64,000 bases of DNA from Luteibacter mycovicinus (GCF_000745235.1 NZ_JQNL01000001.1:1426001-1490000), one strand, 5' to 3'. Positions 44,213 to 54,509 are shown, counted from the stretch's first letter. Numbers and translations are program-made. The notes: generated by a model from the sequence alone, not told the origin.

Positions 44213-45424
44213 TCAAAGTCCCGCGGCGTGCCTGGCGAGTTTACGTTTGAGCGGCACCAGTCCGTTCACGAGCCGGACGCCCAGGCCGCGCGCCGCGACC
44301 AGCGGCCCCGCCTGCCACGCATAGATACGCCCGAGCGCGTCGAACGACCACGCGTCCAGCCCGTCGGCGCTGTTGCGTCGTCTTGCGTAGCGGCGAAGCA
44401 CATGCGGAGCCGCGATATCGCGGCCCGCGTCCCGTGCGGCGACCAGCGTGTCGCGCAACTCGGCCACATCGCGCAAGCCCAGGTTCACGCCCTGCCCGGC
44501 CAGGGGATGAACCGCATGGGCCGCATCGCCCAGCAACACCAGCCGCCCGGACGCGTAACGATCGGCCAGCTTCAGCCGCAAGGGAAATGCGGCGCGACGG
44601 CTGACGGAAAGCACGGGTCCGAGACGGAAGTCGCTGGCCACGCCGAGCGCATCCCGGAAAGCGTCGTCGTCCAGCGCCATGATGCGCGCGGCTTCCGGTT
44701 CGGGCAGGGTCCATACGATCGAACAGCGGCCATCGGCCAGCGGCAGGAACGCCAACGGCCCGGACGGGAGGAAACGCTGCCAGGCCGTACTTTCGTGCGG
44801 GCGCGCGGTCTGGACATGCGCCACGACGCCGCGCTGCGCGTAGTCGCGACCATGCGTACCGATGCCAACCATGGCACGCAACGGGGAATCCGCACCGTCG
44901 GCGGCCACGACGACGCGCGCCGAGATGAACTGACCGTCGGCGAGTTCCAGCTGGGCGCGATCGTCGCGTTCGCCATAACCCACGACCTGCGCGGGAACGA
45001 TGCGACGAACACCCGCGTCGTCCAGCGCATCCCAGAGCATGGCTTGCACGAGATTGTTTTCGACGATGTAACCGAGTACATCGCGACCTTCGTCGGCGGC
45101 GTCGAAATCCACCGTGGCACCGTTCTCTGCGTCCCAGACCAGCATGCGCTCGTAGCCGCAGGCGCGTGCGTCGCGGATGGCGCCCCACACCCCGAGGCGG
45201 TCCAGCAGGACGACCGAAGACGGCGCAAGACCGACAACGCGCAGGTCGACTTCGTCCGATGCGTTCCAGGCGGCGGGCTCCCGTGCGTCGACGAGGGCCA
45301 CCGAGAAGCCCGCCTTCGCCAGACTCAATGCGGCGGCGGCACCCACCATGCCGCCGCCGACCACGGCGACGTCCAGCGGACCGCCGCGACGACGGGAGGA
45401 GGTTGCGCTCCAGCTATCGCTCAC
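44213..45424 (-). CDS. UbiH/UbiF/VisC family FAD monooxygenase
   Basis: A 403-aa flavoprotein of ubiquinone ring hydroxylation. The FAD Rossmann motif is VAVVGGGMVGAAAALSLA, and the second FAD motif with the UbiH-family signature is GDAAHAVHPLAGQGVNLG. It starts with GTG at 45424, overlapping the TGA of the upstream ubiH gene (GTGA), so the two are coupled. Which ring position it hydroxylates (UbiI, UbiF or broad-specificity type) cannot be decided here. Extended N-terminal frame before the GTG is antisense or out-of-gene sequence. Confidence 0.9.
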   Translation of the reverse strand: MSDSWSATSSRRRGGPLDVAVVGGGMVGAAAALSLAKAGFSVALVDAREPAAWNASDEVDLRVVGLAPSSVVLLDRLGVWGAIRDARACGYERMLVWDAENGATVDFDAADEGRDVLGYIVENNLVQAMLWDALDDAGVRRIVPAQVVGYGERDDRAQLELADGQFISARVVVAADGADSPLRAMVGIGTHGRDYAQRGVVAHVQTARPHESTAWQRFLPSGPLAFLPLADGRCSIVWTLPEPEAARIMALDDDAFRDALGVASDFRLGPVLSVSRRAAFPLRLKLADRYASGRLVLLGDAAHAVHPLAGQGVNLGLRDVAELRDTLVAARDAGRDIAAPHVLRRYARRRNSADGLDAWSFDALGRIYAWQAGPLVAARGLGVRLVNGLVPLKRKLARHAAGL

Positions 45425-46632
45425 GGGGTTTTCTCCCGGACCGCGAACGGTGCGTTGGCGCGAAAACCCATGCCTCGGCGGCTGAGGGCGTGGCGGAGGG
45501 GCGGCACGCGGTCGAGCGCCAGCATCGCCAGTGAGCGCAACGGGCCGAGAAACGGCTGGTCGAGGCACGCGAGGCGGACGAGGCCGTGGCTCATCGCCAT
45601 CGTTCCCTCACGGTCGGTGGCGCGCCGCGCGGCGTATTCGGCGAGCAGCGACGGAGCGCCAGGATCGGTAGCGCCCGTTGCGAGCTCGGCAAGCGTCAGC
45701 GCATCGCGTAAACCAAGGTTGAAGCCCTGCGCGCCGATCGGATGCACCGTCTGGGCGGCATTGCCCACCAGCACGGCGCGGTTCGAGGTGAGCGCTTCGG
45801 CCGCGACGCGGCGAATCGGATACGGCGAACGTTTACCCGGTCGGGTCAACCGGCCAAGCCGCCAGCCGAAGCGCTCCTGCGCCAGGGCTGCAAACGCCTG
45901 ATCGTCCATGGCGGCCACTTCGTCGACCCGGTCCGCGGCAACGGTCAGCACGACGCCGACCCGGCGGTCCGTCAGCGGCAGCACCGCGACGGGACCATCG
46001 TCGGTAAAGCGCTCGAAGGCGCGGCCACGCGGATCGCGCTCCGGCGTCATGGTGGTCACGAAGAGCGCCTGCGCGTAGTCGTGCTCGCGGGTTCCGATGC
46101 CGAGCTGGCGCCGGACTCCCGAGTGCGTGCCGTCGGCGCCGACCAGCAGCGACGTGTGCAGCGATCGCATGCCAGCGTCCGTGACCACGTCGACCGCCCA
46201 GCCCCGGTCATCCGCGTGGATGCCCTCGACCCGCGCGGGCGCCAGGCGGGTAAGGTGCTGGCATCGATCCAGGCGACGCAGGAGCGCCGCGCCCAGTTCA
46301 CGGGCCGGAAGCGTCCAGCCCAGCGCGTCCACGCCTTCCTCGGACGCGTTCATGCGGACACTGCCGAAGTCGCCGGCGCGGCTCGTATGAATATGCGTGA
46401 TGGGGGTGGCCCGGTCCTCGGCAAAATCCCACACGCCGATCGCCCGGAGGCCGTTGACGGTGGCTCTGGCCAGGGCAAGATTGCGCTCGTCGTAACTCGG
46501 CTGCTGCCCGACCGTCGGTGCGGCCGCCTCGATGAGGACGGCGGGCAGCCCGGCGGCATCAAGGGCAATGGCAAGACTGGCGCCGACCAGGCCGCCGCCG
46601 ACGATCACGATAGGTTCGGGAGAGGGACTCAT
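45421..46632 (-). CDS. ubiH: UbiH-type 2-octaprenyl-6-methoxyphenol hydroxylase
   Basis: A 403-aa FAD monooxygenase of the same family as the next gene. It has IVIVGGGLVGASLAIALD at the N-terminus, DERNLALA (substrate/FAD region) and GNAAQTVHPIGAQGFNLG. The Asp of the usual GD motif is replaced by Asn (GNAAQ), as is common in UbiH. Two ATGs are possible (46644 and 46632); the latter places the Rossmann strand at the expected distance. It is divergent from the PduO-type gene. Both hydroxylases act at the inner membrane in aerobic ubiquinone synthesis. Confidence 0.88.
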   Translation of the reverse strand: MSPSPEPIVIVGGGLVGASLAIALDAAGLPAVLIEAAAPTVGQQPSYDERNLALARATVNGLRAIGVWDFAEDRATPITHIHTSRAGDFGSVRMNASEEGVDALGWTLPARELGAALLRRLDRCQHLTRLAPARVEGIHADDRGWAVDVVTDAGMRSLHTSLLVGADGTHSGVRRQLGIGTREHDYAQALFVTTMTPERDPRGRAFERFTDDGPVAVLPLTDRRVGVVLTVAADRVDEVAAMDDQAFAALAQERFGWRLGRLTRPGKRSPYPIRRVAAEALTSNRAVLVGNAAQTVHPIGAQGFNLGLRDALTLAELATGATDPGAPSLLAEYAARRATDREGTMAMSHGLVRLACLDQPFLGPLRSLAMLALDRVPPLRHALSRRGMGFRANAPFAVREKTP

Positions 46633-46717
46633 GGGCGGAATCATAACGCCGCCACGTGAATGCGCCGCCGTTGCGGCCGCCTGCCACAGTGACGACAGCC
46701 CTCGCTAGAATGCCCGG

Positions 46718-47278
46718 ATGGGCAATCGACTTTCCAAGATCTACACCCGCACCGGCGACGACGGCAGCACCGGCCTCGGCGATGGCAGCCGTACCGGCAA
46801 GGACTCACTGCGGGTAGCCGCCTACGGCACCGTGGACGAACTCAACAGCGCACTGGGCGTCACGCTGGCATCCGAGAGCGTCGATGATGACGTTCGCGAG
46901 GCACTGGTCCAGATCCAGCACGAGCTCTTCGACCTGGGCGGTGAGCTGTGCATCCCCGGCATGGCCATGATCCAGGCCACGGACATCGACCGGCTCGAGG
47001 CCGTGCTGGACGGCTTCAACGCCGACCTGCCGGCGCTGAAGGACTTCATCCTGCCCGGCGGAGGGATGGCGGCGGCGACCTGCCACGTGGCCCGGACCGT
47101 CTGCCGGCGTGCCGAGCGCGAGGTGGTCGCCCTCGCCCGCGAAGAAGCCATCCGTCCCGAGGCACAGCGTTACCTGAACCGCCTGTCCGACCTGCTCTTC
47201 GTGCTGGCACGTGTCCTGGCGAGGCGCAGCGGGCACGGCGAAGTACTCTGGCAGCACGAACGCCGCCCGCGCGGCTGA
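46718..47278 (+). CDS. PduO-type ATP:cob(I)alamin adenosyltransferase
   Basis: A 186-aa enzyme that transfers adenosyl from ATP to cobalamin. The N-terminal YTRTGDDGSTGLGDGSR is the ATP-binding loop. VDELNSALG, FILPGGG and the RRAEREVVAL helix (conserved Arg and Glu) complete the active site, and LNRLSDLLFVLAR is the C-terminal signature. It stands between ubiH (divergent) and lptD. No cobalamin riboswitch was seen upstream. Its presence implies that the cell uses adenosylcobalamin. Confidence 0.93.
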   Translation: MGNRLSKIYTRTGDDGSTGLGDGSRTGKDSLRVAAYGTVDELNSALGVTLASESVDDDVREALVQIQHELFDLGGELCIPGMAMIQATDIDRLEAVLDGFNADLPALKDFILPGGGMAAATCHVARTVCRRAEREVVALAREEAIRPEAQRYLNRLSDLLFVLARVLARRSGHGEVLWQHERRPRG

Positions 47279-47438
47279 GTCCGCGGTGTAAGCTCGCGGT
47301 GCCGGTGCGGCGATCCACGTCGCGCCTCCCGAGGGGTTCATGCTCATGGGTGACGTGCCATCGTGCCGCGGGGTTGGGGATTCTGCTAAGTTGGCGGCCT
47401 TTCGCAAACCGGATAAGACCGAGCCCGTGACGTCACGC

Positions 47439-49982
47439 ATGAGCATCCTGCCTAAACGCCGCCTGCTGGCGACCGCTGTCGCCCTGATCGTCTCGGCCCC
47501 CGCCTGGCAAGCGCAGGCGCAGAGTGCGCCGGTCCAGGGTGAAACCCGGGCCGTCGTCGCGCCGGTCACCACGGCCGCTACCGCCGCGCCCGTCCCGGCG
47601 GAAACCTGTCCGCTCGGTTCCTTCATCTGCCCGCCGCGTCCCATCAGCTACGCGCTGTGCCGGCCGAACGCGATGCTCGATTTCTACGAGCCCGGCATAA
47701 CGAAGGACAGCTCGCTGCGCGACACCGCCGTGACCGACGTCCATTCGGGCATCGACGACGGCAACACCAGCGGCGTCAAGGTCGAGAGCCCGGAACCGGA
47801 CCAGTACCACATGACCGGCGGCGTGCGCCTCGAGCGCGCCGATCAGGTGCTGCGCGCCAACGACGTCACGTACAACGCCGACTCGACGGCCTACGATGCC
47901 AAGGGCAACGTGAAGTACCAGGAGGCTGGCATGCTGGTCTCCGCCGACCGCATGACGGGCACCACCACGCCGAACGACGGCGACGCGTACAACGTCCGTT
48001 ACCAGCTGCTGCAGTCGCGCGGCAACGGCGTGGCCGATCACGCAAAGATTCTCGACCCGCAGCACGGCCGCTTCCACATGGCGTCCTATTCCACCTGCGA
48101 CGTGGGCGCCCGCATGTGGGAGTTCCGCGCCAAGACGATCAATCTCAACAAGGAAACCGGCGTCGGCGAGGCACGCAGCGCGACCATGCGCTTCAAGAAC
48201 GTGCCGTTCATGTACCTGCCGTACTTCACCTTCCCGCTGGACGACCGCCGGAAGAGCGGCTTCCTTTACCCGACGTTCGGTTCGTCGAGCCGCTCGGGCC
48301 TGTTCCTGAACACGCCCTACTACTGGAACATCGCACCGAACTACGATGCGACGATCACGCCGGGCTACTACAGCGACCGCGGCTTCATGCTGGGCACCGA
48401 GTTCCGCTATCTGCTCCCGCGCTCGAATGGCACGTTCGACATCCAGTACATGGCCCACGACAAGGGTCCGGATCAGGACGAGAGCGGCACCAGCGACCGC
48501 GACGGTTCGAAGCAGCGCTACCTCGTCAAGATCGTGAACTCGACCAATCTGGGCGACGGGTTCAATCTGGGCGTCAACATCAACCGTGCGTCGGATAACC
48601 AGTATTTCCGCGACTTCAGCAATGACCTGTACCAGTCGGCGGTCGGCATCCTGAGTTCGAGCGCCTATGTATCCAAGGGCGGCAAATACTGGAGCGCGTC
48701 CATCGGCGCGGACGACTACCAGAACGTGGACGCCGGGCTGCCCAACTACGTGGTGCCCTATCGCCGCTGGCCGCGCGCGACGTTCAACATGCAGGCGCCG
48801 ATCAACAACTGGCTCGACGCGGGCGTCGACACGGAAGCGGTGGCGTTCCGGAAGCCCGACCGCTCGCCCTTCGACCCGAACAATGCCGCTCAGCTCGGTC
48901 AGGTCGACGGCAATCGCCTGGATCTCGCACCTTACCTGGCGGCCGATTTCTCGGGCGCATCCTGGTTCGTCCGCCCCCGCGTGGAATACCGCTATACCGA
49001 TTACCGGCTGGATTCGGACTACTCGTACTACCACTACGCCAAACAGGACCCGTCCCGCTCGGTACCGATCTCCAGCGTCGACGCCGGCCTGATCTTCGAC
49101 CGCCAGACGAATCTGTTCGGCAGCAGCTACACCCAGACGCTCGAGCCGCGCCTTTACTATCTGTACGTGCCGTACCGGAACCAGAACAACCTGCCGACCT
49201 TCGACACGAACGCCATGTCGTTCGACTTCTGGCAGCTGTTCACCACGAACCGGTTTTCCGGCGCCGACCGCCAGATGGATGCGAACAATCTGACCGCAGC
49301 GCTCACGACGCGCCTTCTCGACGAGACAGGCGTCGAGCGCCTGTCGGCCAGTCTCGGCCAGATCAAGTACTTCAATGGTCAGAAAGTGCAGATGCCGAAC
49401 GTCGCTCCGACCGACTTCAGTCGTTCGGATTACGTCGCCCAGCTCGCGATCCAGTTCAACGACAAGTGGCGCCTGAACAGCTCGTACCAGTGGAACCCGA
49501 ACAAGCAGCCGAGCACCTACCTCAACGACCAGGGCGCCATCTACGATTCGGGACGTAATACCGACCTCGCCACCATCGGTATCCAGCGCCGCATCGCCGG
49601 CGACGGCATCGTCAACTTCTCGTACCGCTACCGCCGTGGCGTGATGGAACAATTCGACACATCCGCGGTCTTTCCTGTGTCCGAACGTTGGCGGGCCCTG
49701 GCCCGCTGGGTCTTCGCCCGCCGCGACGTCCTGCCGGTCACGCTGGATAACGGTGCAAGCTTTACCACGTTCACGTACTCCCACCGCACCCTCGAAGCCG
49801 CGGTGGGCGTCGAGTACGACAGCTGCTGCGTCGCCTTCCGCGTGCTCGGCCGCCACTACGTACACGACTACCTCCGTGAGACGGACAACGCGGTCATGTT
49901 TGAGGTGGAATTCAAGGGCTTGGGCTCGCTCAACCCGCAATCGGGCGCCTACCTGCGCCGTGCTATCCTTGGCTATCAATAA
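47439..49982 (+). CDS. lptD: LptD, LPS-assembly outer-membrane protein
   Basis: An 847-aa barrel protein that inserts lipopolysaccharide into the outer leaflet with LptE. The signal peptide ends at AQAQS. An N-terminal cysteine pair (ETCPLGSFICPP) and the C-terminal adjacent pair (YDSCCVAFRV) match the two inter-domain disulphides of LptD. The beta-jellyroll (OstA-like) region includes RLERADQVLRANDVTYNADS (about 125-145), and the barrel follows to the C-terminus. The ATG at 47439 is chosen for its signal peptide; the frame upstream reaches 47340. surA follows after 30 bp, a conserved arrangement. Confidence 0.95.
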   Translation: MSILPKRRLLATAVALIVSAPAWQAQAQSAPVQGETRAVVAPVTTAATAAPVPAETCPLGSFICPPRPISYALCRPNAMLDFYEPGITKDSSLRDTAVTDVHSGIDDGNTSGVKVESPEPDQYHMTGGVRLERADQVLRANDVTYNADSTAYDAKGNVKYQEAGMLVSADRMTGTTTPNDGDAYNVRYQLLQSRGNGVADHAKILDPQHGRFHMASYSTCDVGARMWEFRAKTINLNKETGVGEARSATMRFKNVPFMYLPYFTFPLDDRRKSGFLYPTFGSSSRSGLFLNTPYYWNIAPNYDATITPGYYSDRGFMLGTEFRYLLPRSNGTFDIQYMAHDKGPDQDESGTSDRDGSKQRYLVKIVNSTNLGDGFNLGVNINRASDNQYFRDFSNDLYQSAVGILSSSAYVSKGGKYWSASIGADDYQNVDAGLPNYVVPYRRWPRATFNMQAPINNWLDAGVDTEAVAFRKPDRSPFDPNNAAQLGQVDGNRLDLAPYLAADFSGASWFVRPRVEYRYTDYRLDSDYSYYHYAKQDPSRSVPISSVDAGLIFDRQTNLFGSSYTQTLEPRLYYLYVPYRNQNNLPTFDTNAMSFDFWQLFTTNRFSGADRQMDANNLTAALTTRLLDETGVERLSASLGQIKYFNGQKVQMPNVAPTDFSRSDYVAQLAIQFNDKWRLNSSYQWNPNKQPSTYLNDQGAIYDSGRNTDLATIGIQRRIAGDGIVNFSYRYRRGVMEQFDTSAVFPVSERWRALARWVFARRDVLPVTLDNGASFTTFTYSHRTLEAAVGVEYDSCCVAFRVLGRHYVHDYLRETDNAVMFEVEFKGLGSLNPQSGAYLRRAILGYQ

Positions 49983-50012
49983 GTGGGGCAAGCGCCCCGG
50001 GCTCCCTATTCG

Positions 50013-51386
50013 ATGAAGCAGATCCTTTCGTACTCCCTGCTCGCTGCCTCCCTTCTGGCGGCGATGCCCTCGGCCCATGCCCAGTTGATGCCGTCGGCCC
50101 AGCCGACCGTCGCGGGCGCGACCGCCGGCAACGGTTCCCTCGACCGCATCGTCGCCGTCGTGGAGGAAGACGTCATCCTGCAGAGCGAGCTGGACGAGGC
50201 GATCAACGCCATCGTCCGCCAGTACGCGTCGAATCCGGGCCAGTTGCCGCCGAAGGACGTCCTCGCCCGCCAGGTGCTCGACCGCCTCGTGCTGATGAAG
50301 CTCCAGGTCCAGCGCGCCAACGACCAGAACATCCATGTGTCCGACCAGGACATCGATCAGGCCGCCGGCAACGTCGCCCAGCAGAACAAGATGAGCCTCG
50401 ACCAGCTGCGTGGCGCGGTGGAGCAGGACGGCTACAGCTATGCGGCGTTCCGCCAGCAGCTGTCCGACCAGATCATCGCCCAGAAGCTCCACGAAAGCGT
50501 CGTTCGCGACCAGGTCACGGTGACCGACGCCGAGGTCAACAACCTCCTGGCGAGCCCGAGCTACAAGGCGGGTGAAGTCCACCTCGCCCACATCGCGATC
50601 AGCACGCCGGCCAACGGCGGCGCCAGCGATATCGCCGCGGCGCAGGCGAAGGCCGACGAGGCCATGAAGGCGATCAAGGGCGGCATGGACTTCAACGCCG
50701 CCGCCATCCGCTTCTCCGACGCCCCCGATGCACTCGACGGCGGCGACCTCGGCTGGCGCCGGCTCGACGAAGTGCCGCCGGCTTTCGCCGATGCGGTCGG
50801 CGGCCTCAAGCCGGGTGAGACCACCGGCGCACTTCGCGGCCCCACCGGCTTCCACATCCTGAAGCTGGTCGACACGCGCGCTCCGGGCCGACAGATCGTC
50901 ACCGAGTACCACGCCCGCCAGATCCTCATCAAGCCCTCCGAAATCGTGACCCCGGAGCAGGCGGAGAAAAAGGCGCAGGACCTCTACACCCGCATCGTCG
51001 ACAAGAAAGAAGACTTCTCCAAGCTCGCCAAGGATGAGTCCAAGGACAACACCACGGCGAACAACGGCGGCGACATGGGCTGGTTCGCCAAGGACGCCTG
51101 GGGTCAGGCCATCGCCACCCAGATCGAACAGCTGAAGGACAACGAGGTCTCGCACCCCATCCAGACCGATGCAGGCTGGATCGTCCTGCAGCGCCTGGGC
51201 ACCCGCCAGAGCGATCTCACCGATCAGCTGCAGCGTGATCAGGCCCGCCAGGCCATCGGCAACCGCAAGGCCGACGAGGCCTACGAGAACTACCTGCGCG
51301 AGCTGCGCTCCACGTCGTTCGTCGACATCCGCGTCCCCGAACTGAAGGACCCGGACGACAAGCAGGCGTCGGCCTCCACGCCGTAA
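50013..51386 (+). CDS. surA: SurA, periplasmic chaperone and peptidyl-prolyl isomerase
   Basis: A 457-aa periplasmic chaperone for outer-membrane proteins, LptD included. It has a signal peptide (to AHAQL), an N-terminal chaperone domain (LDRIVAVVEEDVILQSELD, about 42-60, to about 170), and two parvulin domains (about 178-280, AHIAISTPANGG; and about 290-390, ARQILIKPSEIVTPEQ). A C-terminal helix follows. The second parvulin shows FSKLAKDESKDNTTANNGGD, typical of an active domain (given here only to its first 20 residues). It starts 30 bp after lptD, and pdxA follows after 7 bp. Confidence 0.96.
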   Translation: MKQILSYSLLAASLLAAMPSAHAQLMPSAQPTVAGATAGNGSLDRIVAVVEEDVILQSELDEAINAIVRQYASNPGQLPPKDVLARQVLDRLVLMKLQVQRANDQNIHVSDQDIDQAAGNVAQQNKMSLDQLRGAVEQDGYSYAAFRQQLSDQIIAQKLHESVVRDQVTVTDAEVNNLLASPSYKAGEVHLAHIAISTPANGGASDIAAAQAKADEAMKAIKGGMDFNAAAIRFSDAPDALDGGDLGWRRLDEVPPAFADAVGGLKPGETTGALRGPTGFHILKLVDTRAPGRQIVTEYHARQILIKPSEIVTPEQAEKKAQDLYTRIVDKKEDFSKLAKDESKDNTTANNGGDMGWFAKDAWGQAIATQIEQLKDNEVSHPIQTDAGWIVLQRLGTRQSDLTDQLQRDQARQAIGNRKADEAYENYLRELRSTSFVDIRVPELKDPDDKQASASTP

Positions 51387-51393
51387 GCCCGTC

Positions 51394-52389
51394 ATGACCG
51401 CGACCACCCTGCCAAGGCTCGCCGTGACCGCCGGTGAGCCTGCCGGGGTGGGACCGGAACTGGTCGCCCGCCTGGCGGCCAGCGACTTTCCGGCGGACCT
51501 GATCGCGATCACCGATCGCGCCCTCCTCGCTCGCGCCGCCGCGGCGACGGGTGTCGCCCTCCAGATCATCGACGATGATGGCCACCGCATCGCCACCCGG
51601 ACACCGGGCAGCATCCGGGTACGTCACGTCCCGCTGGGCGCGCCGGAAGCCTGGGGCCACCCCGATCCACGCAACGCGCGGCATGTTCTCGACATGCTCG
51701 CCCTCGCGGCCGATGGCTGCGTCAGCGGCGAATTCGACGCCGTGGTGACCGGTCCGGTGCAGAAATCCAGCATCAACGAAGGCGGCGTGCCTTTCAGCGG
51801 CCACACCGAGTTCTTCGCCGAGCGTGCGGCTGCCGATGTGGTCATGATGCTCGCAAGCCCCGAGCTTCGCGTCACTCTGGCCACGACCCATCTCCCCCTC
51901 TCCGCCGTACCTTCCGCTGTCACGCCCGAGCTCCTGGAGCGCACGCTGCGCATCGTCGCACGTTCGCTACTGCGGGATTTCGGCATCGCCCGACCCCGCA
52001 TCGCCGTGCTGGGCCTCAACCCGCACGCGGGCGAAGGCGGTCATATGGGGCGCGAGGAGCTGGACACGATCATCCCCCTGCTCGATCGCCTGCGCGACGA
52101 AGGCATGGAGCTCCTGGGCCCCCTGCCGGCCGATACCGCCTTCGTCCCAGCCATGCGTCACCGCTACGATGCCGTACTGGCGATGTATCACGATCAGGCA
52201 TTGCCGGTGCTCAAGAGCGAAGCGTTCGATCGCACGGTGAACGTCACGCTCGGCCTGCCCTACATCCGCACCTCGGTCGACCACGGCACCGCGCTGGATC
52301 TCGCCGGCACCGGCCGCGCGGATCCCGCAAGCCTGTTCGCCGCGACCCGTCTCGCCATCGATCTCGCCCGCCACCGGGTCACACCATGA
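51394..52389 (+). CDS. pdxA: 4-hydroxythreonine-4-phosphate dehydrogenase
   Basis: A 331-aa zinc- and NAD-dependent enzyme of pyridoxal 5'-phosphate synthesis. The start of the fold is LAVTAGEPAGVGPEL. Metal ligands are visible in FSGHTEFFAE, LNPHAGEGGHMGREE and AMYHDQALPVLK. It lies in the conserved surA-pdxA-rsmA-apaG-apaH order. Its stop overlaps the rsmA start by 4 bp, implying coupling. Confidence 0.96.
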   Translation: MTATTLPRLAVTAGEPAGVGPELVARLAASDFPADLIAITDRALLARAAAATGVALQIIDDDGHRIATRTPGSIRVRHVPLGAPEAWGHPDPRNARHVLDMLALAADGCVSGEFDAVVTGPVQKSSINEGGVPFSGHTEFFAERAAADVVMMLASPELRVTLATTHLPLSAVPSAVTPELLERTLRIVARSLLRDFGIARPRIAVLGLNPHAGEGGHMGREELDTIIPLLDRLRDEGMELLGPLPADTAFVPAMRHRYDAVLAMYHDQALPVLKSEAFDRTVNVTLGLPYIRTSVDHGTALDLAGTGRADPASLFAATRLAIDLARHRVTP

Positions 52390-53165
52390 ACGCACGCCCC
52401 AAAAAGAGCTTCGGACAGCACTTCCTGCACGACAAGCGCTACATCGACCGGATCGTCTCTTCCATCGCGCCGAAGGACGGCGATACCGTCGTCGAGATCG
52501 GCCCGGGCGAAGGTGCGATGACCTTGCCGCTGCTCGCCGTGGCCAGGCGAATGACGGCCATCGAGCTCGACACCGATCTCATTCCCGGCTTGCAGGCGCG
52601 GGCCGACGCCATCGGCGAGCTGCGCATCGTGCATTCCGACGTGCTGAAGGTGGATTTCACCACGCTTGCCGCCGAACTGGGTGCCGAGCGGCTGCGCATC
52701 GCCGGTAATCTGCCTTACTACATTTCCAGCCCGATCCTCTTTCACTGCGTCGAGCATGCGTCCGCGATCCAGGACATGCACTTCATGCTGCAGAAGGAAG
52801 TTGTCGACCGCATGGCCGCCGAGCCCGGCAGCAAGGTGTACGGGCGGCTCAGCGTCATGCTGCAGCTGGCTTGCAAGGTGACGCCACTGTTCACCGTTCC
52901 ACCGGGCGCGTTCCGCCCGCCACCGAAGGTCGATTCGGCTGTCGTTCGCCTCGTGCCGCTACCTCCCGAGCAGTTGCCCAAGGGCGATCCGGCCAGAATT
53001 CACGCCGTGGTGAAGGCGGCCTTCGCCATGCGCCGCAAGACGTTATCGAACACGCTCAAGGGGCTGGTGGATGCGTCAACGATGCGTGAACTCGGGATCG
53101 ACCCGCAGGCGCGCGCCGAGACGCTGGCGCCCGGAGACTTCGTGAAGCTCGCAAACGCGGACTAA
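52386..53165 (+). CDS. rsmA: 16S rRNA dimethyladenosine transferase
   Basis: A 259-aa methyltransferase that dimethylates A1518 and A1519 of 16S rRNA. It begins [16 protein letters not shown]. The S-adenosylmethionine motif is [12 protein letters not shown], and [11 protein letters not shown] is the catalytic NLPY motif. The C-terminal helical domain carries [15 protein letters not shown]. The ATG overlaps the pdxA stop codon. Loss of this gene is known to confer kasugamycin resistance. Confidence 0.96.
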   Translation: MNARPKKSFGQHFLHDKRYIDRIVSSIAPKDGDTVVEIGPGEGAMTLPLLAVARRMTAIELDTDLIPGLQARADAIGELRIVHSDVLKVDFTTLAAELGAERLRIAGNLPYYISSPILFHCVEHASAIQDMHFMLQKEVVDRMAAEPGSKVYGRLSVMLQLACKVTPLFTVPPGAFRPPPKVDSAVVRLVPLPPEQLPKGDPARIHAVVKAAFAMRRKTLSNTLKGLVDASTMRELGIDPQARAETLAPGDFVKLANAD

Positions 53166-53217
53166 CCGCGTTCAGGGCATACTTGCCCACCCCCTCCGCG
53201 TGCTCGACAATCCCTCC

Positions 53218-53601
53218 ATGAACTCTAAACACCCCTACACGATCGACGTGGAGGTCGAAACCCGCTTCGTTCCCGACCAGTCGCAGCCGAAGGACAATCG
53301 CTACGTCTTCGCGTACACGATCACGCTCCGCAATGCGGGCGATTCCGGTGCGCAGTTGCTCACTCGTCACTGGGTGATAACCGATGCGAACGGCAAGGTC
53401 GAGGAAGTGCGCGGCGACGGCGTCGTCGGTGAGCAACCGTGGATGCGTCCGGGCGAGTCGTTCGAGTACACCTCGGGCGCCGTACTGGAGACATCGGTCG
53501 GCACGATGGAAGGCAGCTATCGCATGGTCGCGGATGACGGCACGCAATTCGATGCGCCTATCGCACCCTTCGTGCTTTCGATCCCGCGCACGCTCCACTA
53601 G
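53218..53601 (+). CDS. apaG: ApaG (Co2+/Mg2+ efflux-associated protein)
   Basis: A 127-aa single fibronectin-III-like domain protein. It begins [18 protein letters not shown] and contains the conserved [20 protein letters not shown], characteristic of the family. ATG at 53218 is preferred to a GTG at 53200. The molecular role is uncertain; it accompanies ApaH here as in many gammaproteobacteria, 56 bp ahead of it. Confidence 0.94.
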   Translation: MNSKHPYTIDVEVETRFVPDQSQPKDNRYVFAYTITLRNAGDSGAQLLTRHWVITDANGKVEEVRGDGVVGEQPWMRPGESFEYTSGAVLETSVGTMEGSYRMVADDGTQFDAPIAPFVLSIPRTLH

Positions 53602-53657
53602 GATCGAACCATGGAAAGCGTGCATGCCGGCAACGGCGCGATGGAGCGACTGGACTG

Positions 53658-54509
53658 ATGGCCGTCTACGCGATCGGCGACGTCCAGGGTTGCTACCCCG
53701 AACTTCAGCGAATGCTGGAGAAGATCCGTTTCGACCCGTCGAACGACAAACTGTGGTTCTGTGGCGACCTCGTCAATCGCGGCGGTGAGTCGCTGGCCAC
53801 GCTGCGACTGATTCACTCGCTGCGCGACAGCACCATCATCACCCTGGGCAACCACGACCTCTCGCTGCTGGCCATCGGCCAGCGACGCGAGGACGCGCAG
53901 CAACGGGTCAATCCCGAGTTGCGCGAGGTGCTCTTCGCCGAGGATGCGCCAGTGCTGCTCGAGTGGCTGCGCATGCAGAAGCTGCTGCACCACGACGAAA
54001 CACTAGGCTGGACGATGATCCACGCCGGTATGGCGCCGATGTGGACGCTGCGACAGGCACAGCGCGCCGCGCTCGACGTCGAGCGCGAACTGGGTGGCCC
54101 ACGCCACCAACGCCTGCTGAAAAACCTGTTCGGCAACCGCCCTCCGGGCTGGAACAACCGCCTGCAAGGTGTGGAGCGCCACCGCGCCACGATCAATACG
54201 CTGACCCGCATGCGCTATTGCGATGTCAACGGACGCATCGACTTCGAGGGCAAGGGCACGCCGGGCACGCAGAAGCCCGGCATGTATCCGTGGTTCGAAG
54301 TACCGGGCATGCGTCGCCGCGAGACGAAGATCGTCTGCGGTCACTGGTCGGCTCTGGGTCGCTTCGCCGGTCTGGGCGTTTACGCCATCGATACCGGATG
54401 CGTCTGGGGCGGCCAGCTGACCGCGCTGCGGCTGGACACGGAAGAGCCGGAATACATCACGGTGAATGCCGAGCCGCACCGGCATAAGCCTAAGGGTGGC
54501 GGAGATTGA
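53658..54509 (+). CDS. apaH: Diadenosine tetraphosphatase
   Basis: A 283-aa symmetrical Ap4A hydrolase of the metallophosphatase family that also removes Np4 caps from RNA. The metal-binding motifs are AIGDVQGCY, FCGDLVNRGG and LGNHDLSLL, and the later CGHWSALGR and AIDTGCVWGG complete the site. Last gene of the lptD to apaH run, ending before a bidirectional terminator that faces secA. Confidence 0.96.
   Translation: MAVYAIGDVQGCYPELQRMLEKIRFDPSNDKLWFCGDLVNRGGESLATLRLIHSLRDSTIITLGNHDLSLLAIGQRREDAQQRVNPELREVLFAEDAPVLLEWLRMQKLLHHDETLGWTMIHAGMAPMWTLRQAQRAALDVERELGGPRHQRLLKNLFGNRPPGWNNRLQGVERHRATINTLTRMRYCDVNGRIDFEGKGTPGTQKPGMYPWFEVPGMRRRETKIVCGHWSALGRFAGLGVYAIDTGCVWGGQLTALRLDTEEPEYITVNAEPHRHKPKGGGD

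Noticed and set aside
46633..46717. Cobalamin riboswitch ahead of the adenosyltransferase gene
   Set aside because: The gap to the divergent ubiH gene is only about 85 bp, and no B12-box-like sequence was recognised.
47433..51614. Minus-strand open frame of 1393 codons opposite lptD-surA
   Set aside because: It lies antisense to two well-supported genes with intact signatures, and shows only low-complexity Val/Arg/Ala composition.
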